Position numbers and translations under genes: made by a program. A DNA stretch of 64,000 nt from Defluviicoccus sp. (GTDB lineage Bacteria; Pseudomonadota; Alphaproteobacteria; Rhodospirillales; Defluviicoccaceae), in the NCBI GenBank assembly GCA_029624735.1, contig JARSSM010000021.1, positions 23,273 through 87,272 on the forward strand, written 5' to 3'. This document shows, piece after piece, positions 19,161 to 28,758 of the stretch. The notes beneath the pieces are model-generated. The model was not told where the DNA came from. It ran no database searches and was given only the letters and a program-made list of their open reading frames with translations. Position 1 is the first letter of the stretch. Every line of letters starts with the position of its first letter.

Positions 19161-22100
19161 AGGCGCGGCGACGCCTGCTCCCGCGCCCTCCGAAGGCGGA
19201 TGGATCGAACCGCCGAGCCCGCGCGGCGGTGCTTGGCCTGATCGCTGCGTGCCTGACCACGATGGGGACGGTGAGCGGGCACGCGGCCGAAAAGTGCACA
19301 CCCGTCGCGGGACGCATCGCCTCCGTTGAAGGCAGCGTCGAGGTCTCCAACGACGCCGGATCGATCTGGCGGCCGGCCGTTCTGAACGAACTGGTCTGCG
19401 TCGGCGCCCTGGTCCGGGTCGGCCCCAACAGCCGTGCCCTGGTCGCACTCGCGAACGAGTCGGTCCTGCGCCTGAAGGAACGCACGACCTTGCGGATGAT
19501 GGCGCCGCTTCAAAACGAAACAACGTTTGTCGCCCTCGTGCGCGGCGTCGTCCAGTTCTTCAGCCGACAGCCGCGTGGGCTGCAGGTGTCGACGCCTTAC
19601 GTCAACGCCTCGGTCCAGGGGACGGAGTTCCTGGTTCAGGTCGACAGCGAGCGCACCGCCGTGAGCGTGTTCGAGGGCGTTGTTGCGATGACCAACGAGC
19701 AGGGTGAGGTCAAGCTGGCCCGCGGCGAGTCTGGCCAGGCCGAACCGGCGCAGGCACCCGCGCGCACCATTCTCGCCCGCCCACGCGACGCCGTGCAGTG
19801 GGCGATCCATTATCCCGATGTGCTGGACGGTCTCGCCGACCGCTCCGGGCGCAGCGCCGGATCGCTGCCGCCAGCCGTGCAGGAGGCCATTGCGCTCTTC
19901 CATCGCGGCGACATCTCTGGCGCTTTGGCGCGCCTCACACCAGCCGCTGGCGAAACGGTTGCAGCGGACGATGCCGCGCTGCGGGCAGTGTATCGGGCGG
20001 CGATCCTGCTCTCGGTCGGTCGGGTGACGGAGGCGCGCACAGCGCTCGATGCCGCCCGCGCCGGGGCACCAGCGGACGATGGGCGCGCGGACGCTCTTGC
20101 CGCCATCATCAGCGTCAGCCAGAACGACAGGGCGGCGGCTCTCACCGAGGCGCGTCGCGCCACCGAAGCCGGACCACGGCAGGCGGCCCCGCAGATTGCG
20201 CTGTCTTATGCCTTGCAGGCCAGTTTCCAGCTCGAAGCAGCACGGGACGCGCTGCTGAAGGCTGTCGCCGTCGAGCCGGACAATGCACTGGCCTGGGCGC
20301 GGCTGGCCGAGCTGTGGCTTGCGCTCGGCAACGTACGTGAGGCCCGCAGGGCGGCGGATCGTGCCGAGGCGCTCAGCCCCGATGTCGAGCGGGTGCAGAC
20401 GGTGCGCGGCTTTGCGGCGCTGGCCGAGATCCGGACCCGTGCTGCCCGCGCGGCGTTTGAACGCGCGATTACGCTTGATCCGGCGAGTCCGCTGCCGCGC
20501 TTTGGCTTGGGGCTGGCGAAGATCCGCGACGGCGCGCTTGCGGATGGCAGGGCGGATATCGAGGTCGCCGTCGGACTCGATTCCGAGCGCTCGCTCCTGC
20601 GCAGCTACCTCGGCAAGGCTTACTACGAGGAGCGCCGAGAACCACTCTCTGGCCGCCAGTACAACATCGCCAAAGAGATGGATCCGGCCGATCCGACGCC
20701 CTGGTTCTACAGCGCCTTGTTGAAGCAGAGCGAGAACCGGCCAGTCGAGGCGCTGTCCGACCTTGAGAATTCGATCCGCCTCAATGACAACCGCGCCGTC
20801 TACCGATCACGCGCGCTCCTCGATAGTGACCGCGCGTCGCGCCAAGCTGGTTTGGCGCGGATTTACAACGACCTCGGCTTCTCGCAACTGGGCCAGAACG
20901 AAGCATCGAGATCGCTGGCACTTGACCCTGCCTCGCCTTCCGCGCACCGCTTCCTGGCCGATACGTACTCTGGCGTGCAACGCCGCGAGATTGCGCGCGT
21001 CAGTGAGCTGCTGCAGGCGCAACTGCTGCAGGACATCAACATCAATCCGGTCCAGCCGAGCATGGGCGACAAGCGGCTTAACATCACCGCCCCGGCCGGC
21101 CCGACACGGCCCGGCTTGAACGAATTCAATTCCTTGTTCGAGCGCAATCAGGCGCGTCTCGACGTGACTGGGGAGGTAGGGAACCACTCGACCTACGGCA
21201 ATGAGGCGGTCGTCTCTGGCATCTATGACCAATTCTCGTTGAGCGCAGGGCAACTTCACTATTCGACCGACGGCTTCCGACGCAACGCCGACATCACGCA
21301 TAACGTCTACAACGTGTTTGGGCAGGCCGCCCTCAGCCCCGAGGTCAATGTTCAGGGCGAATTCCGCAGGCGCTCAACACGCGAGGGCAACCTGCGCATC
21401 ACGTTCGATCCGGAGGTCTACTTTGCCGACGACAACCGCGATTTCAACGAAACGATGGGCAGGTTCGGCCTGCGGGTAAGCCCCACGGCTTCGACCGACA
21501 TCATCGCCTCGGTGATCGGCGACGACCAGAGGGAAAATGGACAGGGCTACCGGATCGACGGGCGGATCTGGCAAAGCGAGGCCGAGATCTTGACCCGCGG
21601 CCAGTCCTGGAATGCGATCGCCGGCGCCGGCGGCTACCGGCAGGATGAAAATGCCAAGGTCGACGGCTTCCCCAGCCGGTTCGACCTCGACGCCGATCAG
21701 GCAAGCGTATACGCATACGGCAACGTCGAACTGCCGACGGATTTCGTGTGGACTGTCGGCTTAGCCTACGACGATTTCGAACAGGCCAACCTGCACCACC
21801 AGAAGGTCAGCCCCAAGCTTGGCTTGCAGGTGGGGCTCAATGATTGGCTCGACCTGCGGCTTGCGGTCTTCCACACGCTGAAACCCGCCCTGCTTGCGGA
21901 CCGGACCATCCAGCCGACCCAGGTTGCCGGCTTCAATCAGTTTTACGACGACACCGAGGGCACGACGGCGTGGGTCTACGGGATCGGCCTCGACGCGCGC
22001 GTCGCCAGCGCTCTGCACGTCGGTTTTGAGTACACACACCGTTCCATCGACGAGCAGATCTATGACCTGACGGCGGAGCGGCTAAACGGCGACAGTCGCG

Positions 22101-22546
22101 AGGAGGACACCGGGCGCGTCTATGCCTACTGGACGCCGCATCGCTTCTGGGCACTCTCGGCCGAAGTGGTGTACGATGTCTATGATGCGGGGCAGGGGGC
22201 GAATTCGATTGTCTTGAATCAGGTCGACACCTTGAGCGCGCCGGTTTCGGTGCGCTTCTTTCATCCGTCCGGCTTCTTCAGCACGCTGACGACGACGCCG
22301 GTCTACCAGGACTCCAATGGCAATTTCGATGACGAGGAGGGCAGCGATACCTTTGTGCTGGTTGACGCCGCGATCGGCTACCGCTTTCCGAAACGGCGCG
22401 GGCAAGTCTCGTTCGAAGTCACTAATCTTTTCAATTCTGGTATTAAGTACCAAGATGATACGTATCGGACGTTCGGCAACGAATCGACCGTAAGCCCGTA
22501 CTCGCCAGAGCGGGCGTTCATCGGCCGGTTGACGCTGAATTTCTAG
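19157..22546 (+). CDS. FecR-TPR-outer membrane beta-barrel fusion protein
   Basis: A 1129-residue exported protein. A signal peptide (about 1-44, ending SGHAA) is followed by a FecR-type domain (about 48-200: GRIASVEGSVEVSNDAG, TPYVNASVQGTEFLVQVD), a block of TPR-like helical repeats (about 240-650) and a C-terminal beta-strand region (about 690-1129) with alternating aromatic patterns resembling TonB-dependent-receptor barrels and ending RLTLNF, the terminal-Phe signature of outer-membrane proteins. No plug domain is seen. Coupled by ATGA overlap to the CHASE2 cyclase, so the pair probably works as an envelope sensor unit; that role is inference. Confidence 0.8.
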   Translation: MKARRRLLPRPPKADGSNRRARAAVLGLIAACLTTMGTVSGHAAEKCTPVAGRIASVEGSVEVSNDAGSIWRPAVLNELVCVGALVRVGPNSRALVALANESVLRLKERTTLRMMAPLQNETTFVALVRGVVQFFSRQPRGLQVSTPYVNASVQGTEFLVQVDSERTAVSVFEGVVAMTNEQGEVKLARGESGQAEPAQAPARTILARPRDAVQWAIHYPDVLDGLADRSGRSAGSLPPAVQEAIALFHRGDISGALARLTPAAGETVAADDAALRAVYRAAILLSVGRVTEARTALDAARAGAPADDGRADALAAIISVSQNDRAAALTEARRATEAGPRQAAPQIALSYALQASFQLEAARDALLKAVAVEPDNALAWARLAELWLALGNVREARRAADRAEALSPDVERVQTVRGFAALAEIRTRAARAAFERAITLDPASPLPRFGLGLAKIRDGALADGRADIEVAVGLDSERSLLRSYLGKAYYEERREPLSGRQYNIAKEMDPADPTPWFYSALLKQSENRPVEALSDLENSIRLNDNRAVYRSRALLDSDRASRQAGLARIYNDLGFSQLGQNEASRSLALDPASPSAHRFLADTYSGVQRREIARVSELLQAQLLQDININPVQPSMGDKRLNITAPAGPTRPGLNEFNSLFERNQARLDVTGEVGNHSTYGNEAVVSGIYDQFSLSAGQLHYSTDGFRRNADITHNVYNVFGQAALSPEVNVQGEFRRRSTREGNLRITFDPEVYFADDNRDFNETMGRFGLRVSPTASTDIIASVIGDDQRENGQGYRIDGRIWQSEAEILTRGQSWNAIAGAGGYRQDENAKVDGFPSRFDLDADQASVYAYGNVELPTDFVWTVGLAYDDFEQANLHHQKVSPKLGLQVGLNDWLDLRLAVFHTLKPALLADRTIQPTQVAGFNQFYDDTEGTTAWVYGIGLDARVASALHVGFEYTHRSIDEQIYDLTAERLNGDSREEDTGRVYAYWTPHRFWALSAEVVYDVYDAGQGANSIVLNQVDTLSAPVSVRFFHPSGFFSTLTTTPVYQDSNGNFDDEEGSDTFVLVDAAIGYRFPKRRGQVSFEVTNLFNSGIKYQDDTYRTFGNESTVSPYSPERAFIGRLTLNF

Positions 22547-22641
22547 AGCGGGACGCGGCGGCGGGACGACGATCGCGCACGGCAGACACGAATAAGCAAA
22601 ACAAGAAAAGGCATACACAAAATGGAGCAAAGGAGGATATT

Positions 22642-22971
22642 ATGACGGATGACGATGAGCCAGTTGAAGTCGAACCGCTGGCTGATGAAAAAATATTCGC
22701 GGCATTAGGCAAAGACGTGCGGCTGATCATTGCCGAACAGCGGGACGGCACGTTGCGTGCATACTATCCTGCGTTCGGTGCTGCACAATCAGGGCAGTCC
22801 TATGGCAAGTATACAACCGTGAGCCTGATCTCGCCTGCTGCGGCATCGGTGCCGCCAGCGGTGCAGACATGCATCAACAACGGCTGGAGCTGCCTTCTGC
22901 AGGGCAACGGCAGCTGGATCTGCACCCGCATCATCGGGGGCAAGCGGTATCAGAAGACGGTTTGGCCTTAA
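22642..22971 (+). CDS. Small cysteine-containing hypothetical protein
   Basis: A 109-residue protein with a strong ribosome binding site (AAAGGAGG, five bases before the ATG). The N-terminus is very acidic (MTDDDEPVEVEPLADEK), the middle is neutral and the C-terminal third has three cysteines among Gly/Asn/Trp residues (QTCINNGWSCLLQGNGSW, then ICTRIIGGK). It has no signal peptide and I recognise no family. An acidic leader-like start with a Cys/Gly-rich tail resembles some modified-peptide precursors, but no modifying enzyme is adjacent. The 95 bases upstream are noticeably A-rich compared with the surroundings. Confidence 0.65.
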   Translation: MTDDDEPVEVEPLADEKIFAALGKDVRLIIAEQRDGTLRAYYPAFGAAQSGQSYGKYTTVSLISPAAASVPPAVQTCINNGWSCLLQGNGSWICTRIIGGKRYQKTVWP

Positions 22972-23113
22972 GCGAGACGCGGCTTATTGAAGTCGCGTCG
23001 GCCGTGGGGGGGGGGCGGCGATGCCGGACGGTTGAACGGCCCCCCTTGCCGCGCAGGCGTCGGCTGGGCTATAGCGACGAAGGCTTTGGTTTTCCTCGCA
23101 GCCGACCAACATC

Positions 23114-25828
23114 TTGGCGACTTCAGACGCTCCGTTCTCCTCATCTCTGCTGGTGGTGTGGACCGACCTGGTCCGCCGTCGCGCGAAGCTGGTCGCGGTC
23201 GCAACGCTTGTGATCACGCTGGCAGCCGCCGCCTACGTGGCGCACGCGTTTGCCGTAAACACCAATACCGCCGACATGCTGGCCCGCGATCTGCCGTTTC
23301 AGCAGGCGAACCGGGCGCTCCTGCAGGCCTTCCCGCAGGACAAGAACACGCTCGTTGCGGTCGTCGAGGGGGACAATCCGGACCTTGTCGAGGACGGCGC
23401 CGACGCCCTTGCCGCCGCCTTGACGGCCGAGCCGCAGCGGTTCGGGCACGTCTTCTATCCGCAAGGGGATCCGTTTTTCCGCCGCCAAGGCCTGCTTTAC
23501 CTTGAGAGCCGGCAACTGCAGCGGCTGACCGACCGGCTGGCGCAGGCGCAGCCGTTCCTTGGTGCGCTGGCGGCGGATCCCAGCCTGCGCGGGCTTTTCG
23601 GACTGGTGACGCTCGCGGCCGAGCACCTGGCGAAGGGGGGCGCCGACAGCGGCGGGATGGCCCTGGCGCCGCTCCTCGATGCGATCGCCGCCCAGATCGA
23701 AGCGCAGGCGGCGGGCCGCTTCGACCGGTTGTCCTGGACCACGCTGATGAGCGGCGATGCAATCGCGGCCGATGGCACGGGCGAGGGCGCAAGCACGACG
23801 CCGCGGCGGCTGATCGTCCTGCAGCCACCGCTTGACTTTCACGCCCTGCGGCCGGCACGCGCAGCGATTGAGGGCGTGCACGCGCTGGCACGCGAGCAAG
23901 GGCTGACGGCGGAGCGGGGCTTGAGCGTGCGCCTCACGGGCGAGGTCGCGCTCGCCGATGACGAACTGATCAGCGCCCGCGTCGGTCAGGCGACGCCGGA
24001 ACTGATCTCGTTCACGCTGGTGAGCATCATCGCGTTGTTGTGTTTTCGCAGCGTCCGGTTGTCGCTGGCGGCGCTGATCACGGTGGTGGTCGGCGTCGTC
24101 TGGACGGCGGCCCTGGCGAGTGCGCTGGTCGGCGCGCTGAACTTGATCTCGCTCGCGTTCTTCGTCCTGTTCATCGGCTTTGCGGTCGACTTCGGCATCC
24201 ATTACGCGCTCCGCCATAAGGAGGGCCTCGATCTCGGCCTCGACCCGAAGGCGGCGCTGGCCCGCGCGGCAGCAGGGGTCGGCATTGCGCTGTGCCTGTG
24301 CGCCTTGTGCGCCGCGATCGGCTTTTTCTCCTTCATCCCAACCAGCTATGTCGGCCTGGCTGAACTCGGCTTCATCGCCGGCCTCGGCATGGCGGTCGCG
24401 CTGTTCACCAACTTGACCATCCTGCCGGCGCTCTTGACGCTGTTGCCGGTGCGCGGAACTCCGGCCGGCCCGGACTTAGGCGTCGGGGCCGCAAAGCAAG
24501 CGCTCAGCCAATGGATCGGCCGCCGGCCGCTGCCGGTTCTTGCCGGCACCGTCGGCCTCGTGATGGCGGCCGTCGCAGTGGCGCCGTCCGTTCGCTTCGA
24601 TTTCGATCCGCTCAACCTCAAGGATGCGAACAGCCCCTCCGTCCAGGCCTTGCGCGCGCTGATGGAGGACGGCACGGCAGGCATATACGCGATCGCAGTC
24701 CTGGAGCCCTCGCTCGCCGAGGCCGAAGCGCTGGCGAAACGCGCCCGTGGCCTGGCCGAGGTCGCCGATGCCGATACGGTCAACCAGTTCCTGCCGACCG
24801 ACCAGGACGCGAAGCTGGCGGCGGTCGAGACCATGGCGCTGATCCTTGAGCCCGCCCTGGCGCGCGCGCGCATCGCGCCGCCGACAGTCGAGGAGACCAT
24901 CGCCGCGCTGGACCGACTCAAGGCGGCGCTGCAGCGTCTCGCGACGGCAGGTGGAACCGATGCGGCCGCCGCTGCGCGCGTTCTCTCAGCCTTCGAGCGG
25001 CTGCCGGCCGGTGGTGCCGATGCGGCAGCGCTCAAGGAGTTGCAGGAGCGCCTGGTCGCCGGCTTGCCGGCGCGCCTCGAAGCCTTGCGCTTGTCCTTGA
25101 CCGCGGGCCCGGTCGGGCTTGCCGACCTGCCGGCCGACCTGCGCGACCGCTGGCTCGCCGAGGATGGCCGGGCACGGGTCGAGATCGCGCCCGCCGAACG
25201 CGTCGATGGCGATACGGCCGCGCTCGGCCGCTTCGTGCGTGCGGTGCAGACGATCGCCCCGCTGGCGGTCGGTGGGCCGGTGGTGATCTACGAGGGCGGC
25301 CAGGAGATCCTCAAGGCCTTCCTGCAGGCGGCGGCGACGGCGGTGGTCGCGATCGCGCTGCTTCTGCTCATCGTGCTGCGCAACCGCCGTGATGTCATCT
25401 TCGTGTTCATTCCTCTGGCACTGGCGGCGCTGTTCACGGTCGCGGCCTCGGTCGTGATGAACGTGCCGTTCAACTTCGCCAACGTCATCGTGCTGCCGCT
25501 GCTGTTCGGCCTCGGCGTTACCGAGAGCCTGAACCTCGTCGTCCGCGAACGGCAGGAAGGCGGCCCGGCGCCGATGATGGCGACCTGCACGCCACGCGCG
25601 GTGCTGTTCAGCGCGCTGACGATGATCGCCGCCTTCGGCACGCTGGCGCTGTCCGACCATCCCGGCATCGCCAGCATGGGGCTGTTGCTGGCGGTCGCGA
25701 TTACGCTCACGCTCCTGTGCACCGTAATCGTGCTGCCGGCGCTGATGACGGCGATGAACCAACGCGCCGCCGCTGCCGGTGGTGCGGGTCAAGCGGAACC
25801 GCCACCGATCACGCCTGCAAAGCGCTAG
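23114..25828 (+). CDS. hpnN: Hopanoid transporter-type RND protein HpnN
   Basis: A 904-residue MMPL/RND-superfamily transporter with two halves, each a membrane segment, a periplasmic domain and a block of five helices. The first block contains FFVLFIGFAVDFGIHYALRHKEG and the second NVIVLPLLFGLGVTESLNLVVRERQEG, the HpnN pattern. It moves hopanoids to the outer membrane. No other hopanoid gene is in the window. The start is uncertain: TTG at 23114 is used here, while GTG 23156 or 23159 would give the shorter N-terminus (VWTDLVRRRAKL) that fits the family better. Confidence 0.88.
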   Translation: MATSDAPFSSSLLVVWTDLVRRRAKLVAVATLVITLAAAAYVAHAFAVNTNTADMLARDLPFQQANRALLQAFPQDKNTLVAVVEGDNPDLVEDGADALAAALTAEPQRFGHVFYPQGDPFFRRQGLLYLESRQLQRLTDRLAQAQPFLGALAADPSLRGLFGLVTLAAEHLAKGGADSGGMALAPLLDAIAAQIEAQAAGRFDRLSWTTLMSGDAIAADGTGEGASTTPRRLIVLQPPLDFHALRPARAAIEGVHALAREQGLTAERGLSVRLTGEVALADDELISARVGQATPELISFTLVSIIALLCFRSVRLSLAALITVVVGVVWTAALASALVGALNLISLAFFVLFIGFAVDFGIHYALRHKEGLDLGLDPKAALARAAAGVGIALCLCALCAAIGFFSFIPTSYVGLAELGFIAGLGMAVALFTNLTILPALLTLLPVRGTPAGPDLGVGAAKQALSQWIGRRPLPVLAGTVGLVMAAVAVAPSVRFDFDPLNLKDANSPSVQALRALMEDGTAGIYAIAVLEPSLAEAEALAKRARGLAEVADADTVNQFLPTDQDAKLAAVETMALILEPALARARIAPPTVEETIAALDRLKAALQRLATAGGTDAAAAARVLSAFERLPAGGADAAALKELQERLVAGLPARLEALRLSLTAGPVGLADLPADLRDRWLAEDGRARVEIAPAERVDGDTAALGRFVRAVQTIAPLAVGGPVVIYEGGQEILKAFLQAAATAVVAIALLLLIVLRNRRDVIFVFIPLALAALFTVAASVVMNVPFNFANVIVLPLLFGLGVTESLNLVVRERQEGGPAPMMATCTPRAVLFSALTMIAAFGTLALSDHPGIASMGLLLAVAITLTLLCTVIVLPALMTAMNQRAAAAGGAGQAEPPPITPAKR

Positions 25829-25892
25829 CTCCGGCGCTGAAGAATGCCAATCTCCAGTGGCATCACGGATCCTCCAGCATGGGAGAACCGCA

Positions 25893-26414
25893 ATGATCCA
25901 CCATGTGTCGGTCCCGGCGCGCGAGCCGCGCCATGTCGCCGAGGTCCTGGCCGAACTGATGGGCGGCGCCTGCCATCCATTCGGGCCGCTCGCAGGCGCC
26001 TTCATGGCGACAAGTGGCGATGCGCACGGCACTATGATCGAGGTCTATCCAGAGCGGGCCACGCTCGACATTCCGGCCAGCGATGATCAGGTCGTGTTCG
26101 GCGAGAACACGGCACCGCCCAACACCTGGCCCTTCCACGTGCTGCTCTCGGTGCCGATGGAACCGGAGGAAATCGAACGCATCGGCGCGCGCGAGGGCTG
26201 GCGCGCCAAAACCTTCGGACGTGGCATGGAGGGACAAGCGCCGTTCTTTCACGTCGTCGAGTTCTGGATAGAAAACCGGGTGATGATCGAGCTCGTCTCG
26301 CCAGCGATGGCACGCGAGTACGAAGACTTCATGAAGAACGCACTGCTCACGCAGATGAACGACGCTGAGTCACTGCGCCGGATGCAAGCCACGCACACGA
26401 AAGCGCCGGGCTGA
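25893..26414 (+). CDS. VOC (glyoxalase-fold) family protein
   Basis: A 173-residue protein beginning MIHHVSVPAREPRHVAEVLAEL, the typical first strand and helix of a vicinal-oxygen-chelate module, with later strands carrying FHVLLSV and NRVMIELVSP; the histidines and glutamate are in places where VOC proteins bind metal. Substrate unknown. It follows hpnN by 64 bases on the same strand; a role in hopanoid or lipid metabolism is only a positional guess. The ATG at 25893 is preceded by GGGAG. Confidence 0.65.
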   Translation: MIHHVSVPAREPRHVAEVLAELMGGACHPFGPLAGAFMATSGDAHGTMIEVYPERATLDIPASDDQVVFGENTAPPNTWPFHVLLSVPMEPEEIERIGAREGWRAKTFGRGMEGQAPFFHVVEFWIENRVMIELVSPAMAREYEDFMKNALLTQMNDAESLRRMQATHTKAPG

Positions 26415-26502
26415 TCCGCCGACACGGGGCGAGGGGATCCGGTGCTGCCGCGGCTCTTCACCGCCCGCCGCTGGCGCTATTGAGTCTTGAGCAGTCTTGA
26501 GG

Positions 26503-28758
26503 TCATGTGTGAAGTGGCTGCTCGATCTCATGCCCGAGTACTGCGCTTTCAACGAAATTGCCGAGGCGCTGAACCGTCGAGTCGAAGATGGAAGGCTGGT
26601 TCTCGCCGCTCCAAAGTGTGAGAACGAAGGCGGCTTCCTGCGGGCCGGCTTGGCTGTGGTGAGACCAGCCGAACTGGTACAGGTCTCGCGTATAGACGCG
26701 GGCATAGAGACGGAAGCTGTTGTCTCCGAACTGCCAACCCTGTCCTTTTGAAAAGTCGGCATTGTGGCGACGGACGGGTTGCCATTTTTTCAGGTCACTC
26801 CGGGCAGCGCTTTCGGCAATGGTCGATTCCTTCATCGAACCGAGAAGCGAGACCCATTTCCCGTCTGGCCTGTCGAGGTATTGTAACGAGGTTTCGAGCC
26901 GGGAGGAAAAGTAGTTCGCACCGCCGAACGGGGAGACAAGCGGGTTCAGAACCGCTGTCAGGCGCGCCTTGCCGTAGAGCTTCCCGTTGCGCACCAGCTC
27001 GGGCGGAATCGGGATGTCGTTCCAGTAGTAGGCCGCTCCGGGCTCTAGCCGGGCGCGCCATGCGAGCGTGACACTGCCGGGGGCACAAGCCCATGGCATG
27101 TGTCCGTTATAGGGCGTTCCCCAGCCGAGGGCGGGGTCGTGTTCCTCAAGCTCAGCGGCGTTGATGCACAGAGCTTTCACGAGGTCGGGTGTCGGATCGC
27201 GCAGGGTGGCGAAGGCATGAGCGGCAAGGGAGGAAACGAGCGGGGTCGCGTAGCTGCTGCCGGTCTTGGTGACACCACCGAGCATCCGAAGGTTGGAGAA
27301 CCACGAAAGATCGGGCTTGAGCATTCCGTCCGGCCCTGGCCCTTGCAGGCAGACGGAGCAAGCCTGCGAGGGATTGCCGTCCGCATCGGCCTGCCGGCCA
27401 CCGACGACGATAGCCGCTTCGCAATCCGCCGGCGGGCTCGGGCGCCGGGAGGTGCCGGTACCGGCATTGCCGACCGAGATCACGGGGAGAAGATTGTATT
27501 TGCGAGCCAGAAGAGCGAGTTCGTGCCCCAAGGCGCTCACCTCTTCCGGATCGGTGACAAAGCCGTTCTGGTTCGCCGAGATGTTCCAGACCCGCGTGTC
27601 GGGGCGGGCCTTGGCCACCAGTTCGAGATACTCGACCAGCTCGCTTTCGTTGAAGGTCGCGGCCCCCCGGCTGTTGGGCACGGCCTGCACGGTCCCGATA
27701 CGGCAGCTGAGAGTCGGCAGGGCGCGGTTGTTGTTCCACGCATGGGCATGGACGGCGAGGGAGCTGACTTCGTTGCCGTGCTGTCGGTCGGCGTGGGTGT
27801 CGGGAAAGAGCGGCGGGGCACGCCATGCCTCGGCGGGCTTGTAGCTTTGAGCGTGAAGCCCGCCGTCGATGACGGCGACGACCGGCGCGCCATCGAGTTC
27901 AAGAGGGGGCGGCGGATGTGCGCCTTCGCCGGGGTCGGCGATCCGAAGCCGGCGCACGGGGTCGATTCGAAACGTGGTGCCGGATGCGGCGAGAGCGGCA
28001 AGATGCTCCTTGGACGTGACGCGCACCGTGGCTCGCCCGACGCCGGTGTTGCGATAGCTGCGCATAGCGCGCGCGATACTCGACTGGCGCGATGTAGCGG
28101 CGGGCAGAGTCTGTTCGGGCTCCTCGGTGGTGGCGGGAAGCCTCGTGGCCGGAAACACGGGGAGCAGGGCTTGCGAGCCGCTGAGTGCTTCAATGCGGGC
28201 GATCATCTCTTCGCGGGCGGCGCGCTCCCGGAAAGGAGCGAACCACATGATGAAGAGGCGCCCCTCTTTGACCTCCGGAGCTGCGTTCCACAGATCATCG
28301 ACGGAGTGACCTCGCAAGCGGGCCTGCTGGTCAAATGCCTTCATGTCGGAGACCCGCGAAATATCGACCTGAACGGCGTAGTTCGGGGGCCGCTGAATCG
28401 CCTCGACCAGGCTGCGGAAGTGGTTGAGATCGACCTCGATCAGGTAGCCCATGCGGAGCGGTGCGACGAGCCGGCAACCGCGCTCCGGCGAGAACAGGCC
28501 GTCCGGCGTGTAGCTTGGAGCAAGAGAGTCGGGGAACATGCGGACGTTGAGATGTGTCTTGTCCGCAAAGACCGGCAGCTCCGCGCGGGACGAATAGAGG
28601 CTCCGCGCGTCCTCGAACAGCTTGCGTTGCTGCGGCTCAAGCCTCTCGTGAACGATGCTTTCCTGTCCCTTGCCGCCGCCTCGGCGGCTCTTGGGGACGG
28701 GGTCCATCTGGAGGCTCAAGACAGGATTGAGAATGGGAGGATCGCGGTCATCCGCCAT
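26503..28758 (-). CDS. Subtilisin-like serine protease, IetS type
   Basis: A 751-residue S8-family protein without signal peptide, so cytoplasmic. An N-terminal region of about 285 residues of unknown fold precedes the protease domain. The catalytic triad is visible: Asp298 in VVAVIDGGL, His327 in QHGNEVSS, Ser502 in TGSSYATPLV, with the oxyanion asparagine region VISVGNAGTG between. About 230 residues follow. The start overlaps the upstream AAA gene by 11 bases, so the two are translationally coupled. AAA ATPase plus S8 protease pairs are known as IetAS, described as a toxin-antitoxin-like unit on Ti plasmids and as an antiphage system. Confidence 0.85.
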   Translation of the reverse strand: MADDRDPPILNPVLSLQMDPVPKSRRGGGKGQESIVHERLEPQQRKLFEDARSLYSSRAELPVFADKTHLNVRMFPDSLAPSYTPDGLFSPERGCRLVAPLRMGYLIEVDLNHFRSLVEAIQRPPNYAVQVDISRVSDMKAFDQQARLRGHSVDDLWNAAPEVKEGRLFIMWFAPFRERAAREEMIARIEALSGSQALLPVFPATRLPATTEEPEQTLPAATSRQSSIARAMRSYRNTGVGRATVRVTSKEHLAALAASGTTFRIDPVRRLRIADPGEGAHPPPPLELDGAPVVAVIDGGLHAQSYKPAEAWRAPPLFPDTHADRQHGNEVSSLAVHAHAWNNNRALPTLSCRIGTVQAVPNSRGAATFNESELVEYLELVAKARPDTRVWNISANQNGFVTDPEEVSALGHELALLARKYNLLPVISVGNAGTGTSRRPSPPADCEAAIVVGGRQADADGNPSQACSVCLQGPGPDGMLKPDLSWFSNLRMLGGVTKTGSSYATPLVSSLAAHAFATLRDPTPDLVKALCINAAELEEHDPALGWGTPYNGHMPWACAPGSVTLAWRARLEPGAAYYWNDIPIPPELVRNGKLYGKARLTAVLNPLVSPFGGANYFSSRLETSLQYLDRPDGKWVSLLGSMKESTIAESAARSDLKKWQPVRRHNADFSKGQGWQFGDNSFRLYARVYTRDLYQFGWSHHSQAGPQEAAFVLTLWSGENQPSIFDSTVQRLGNFVESAVLGHEIEQPLHT

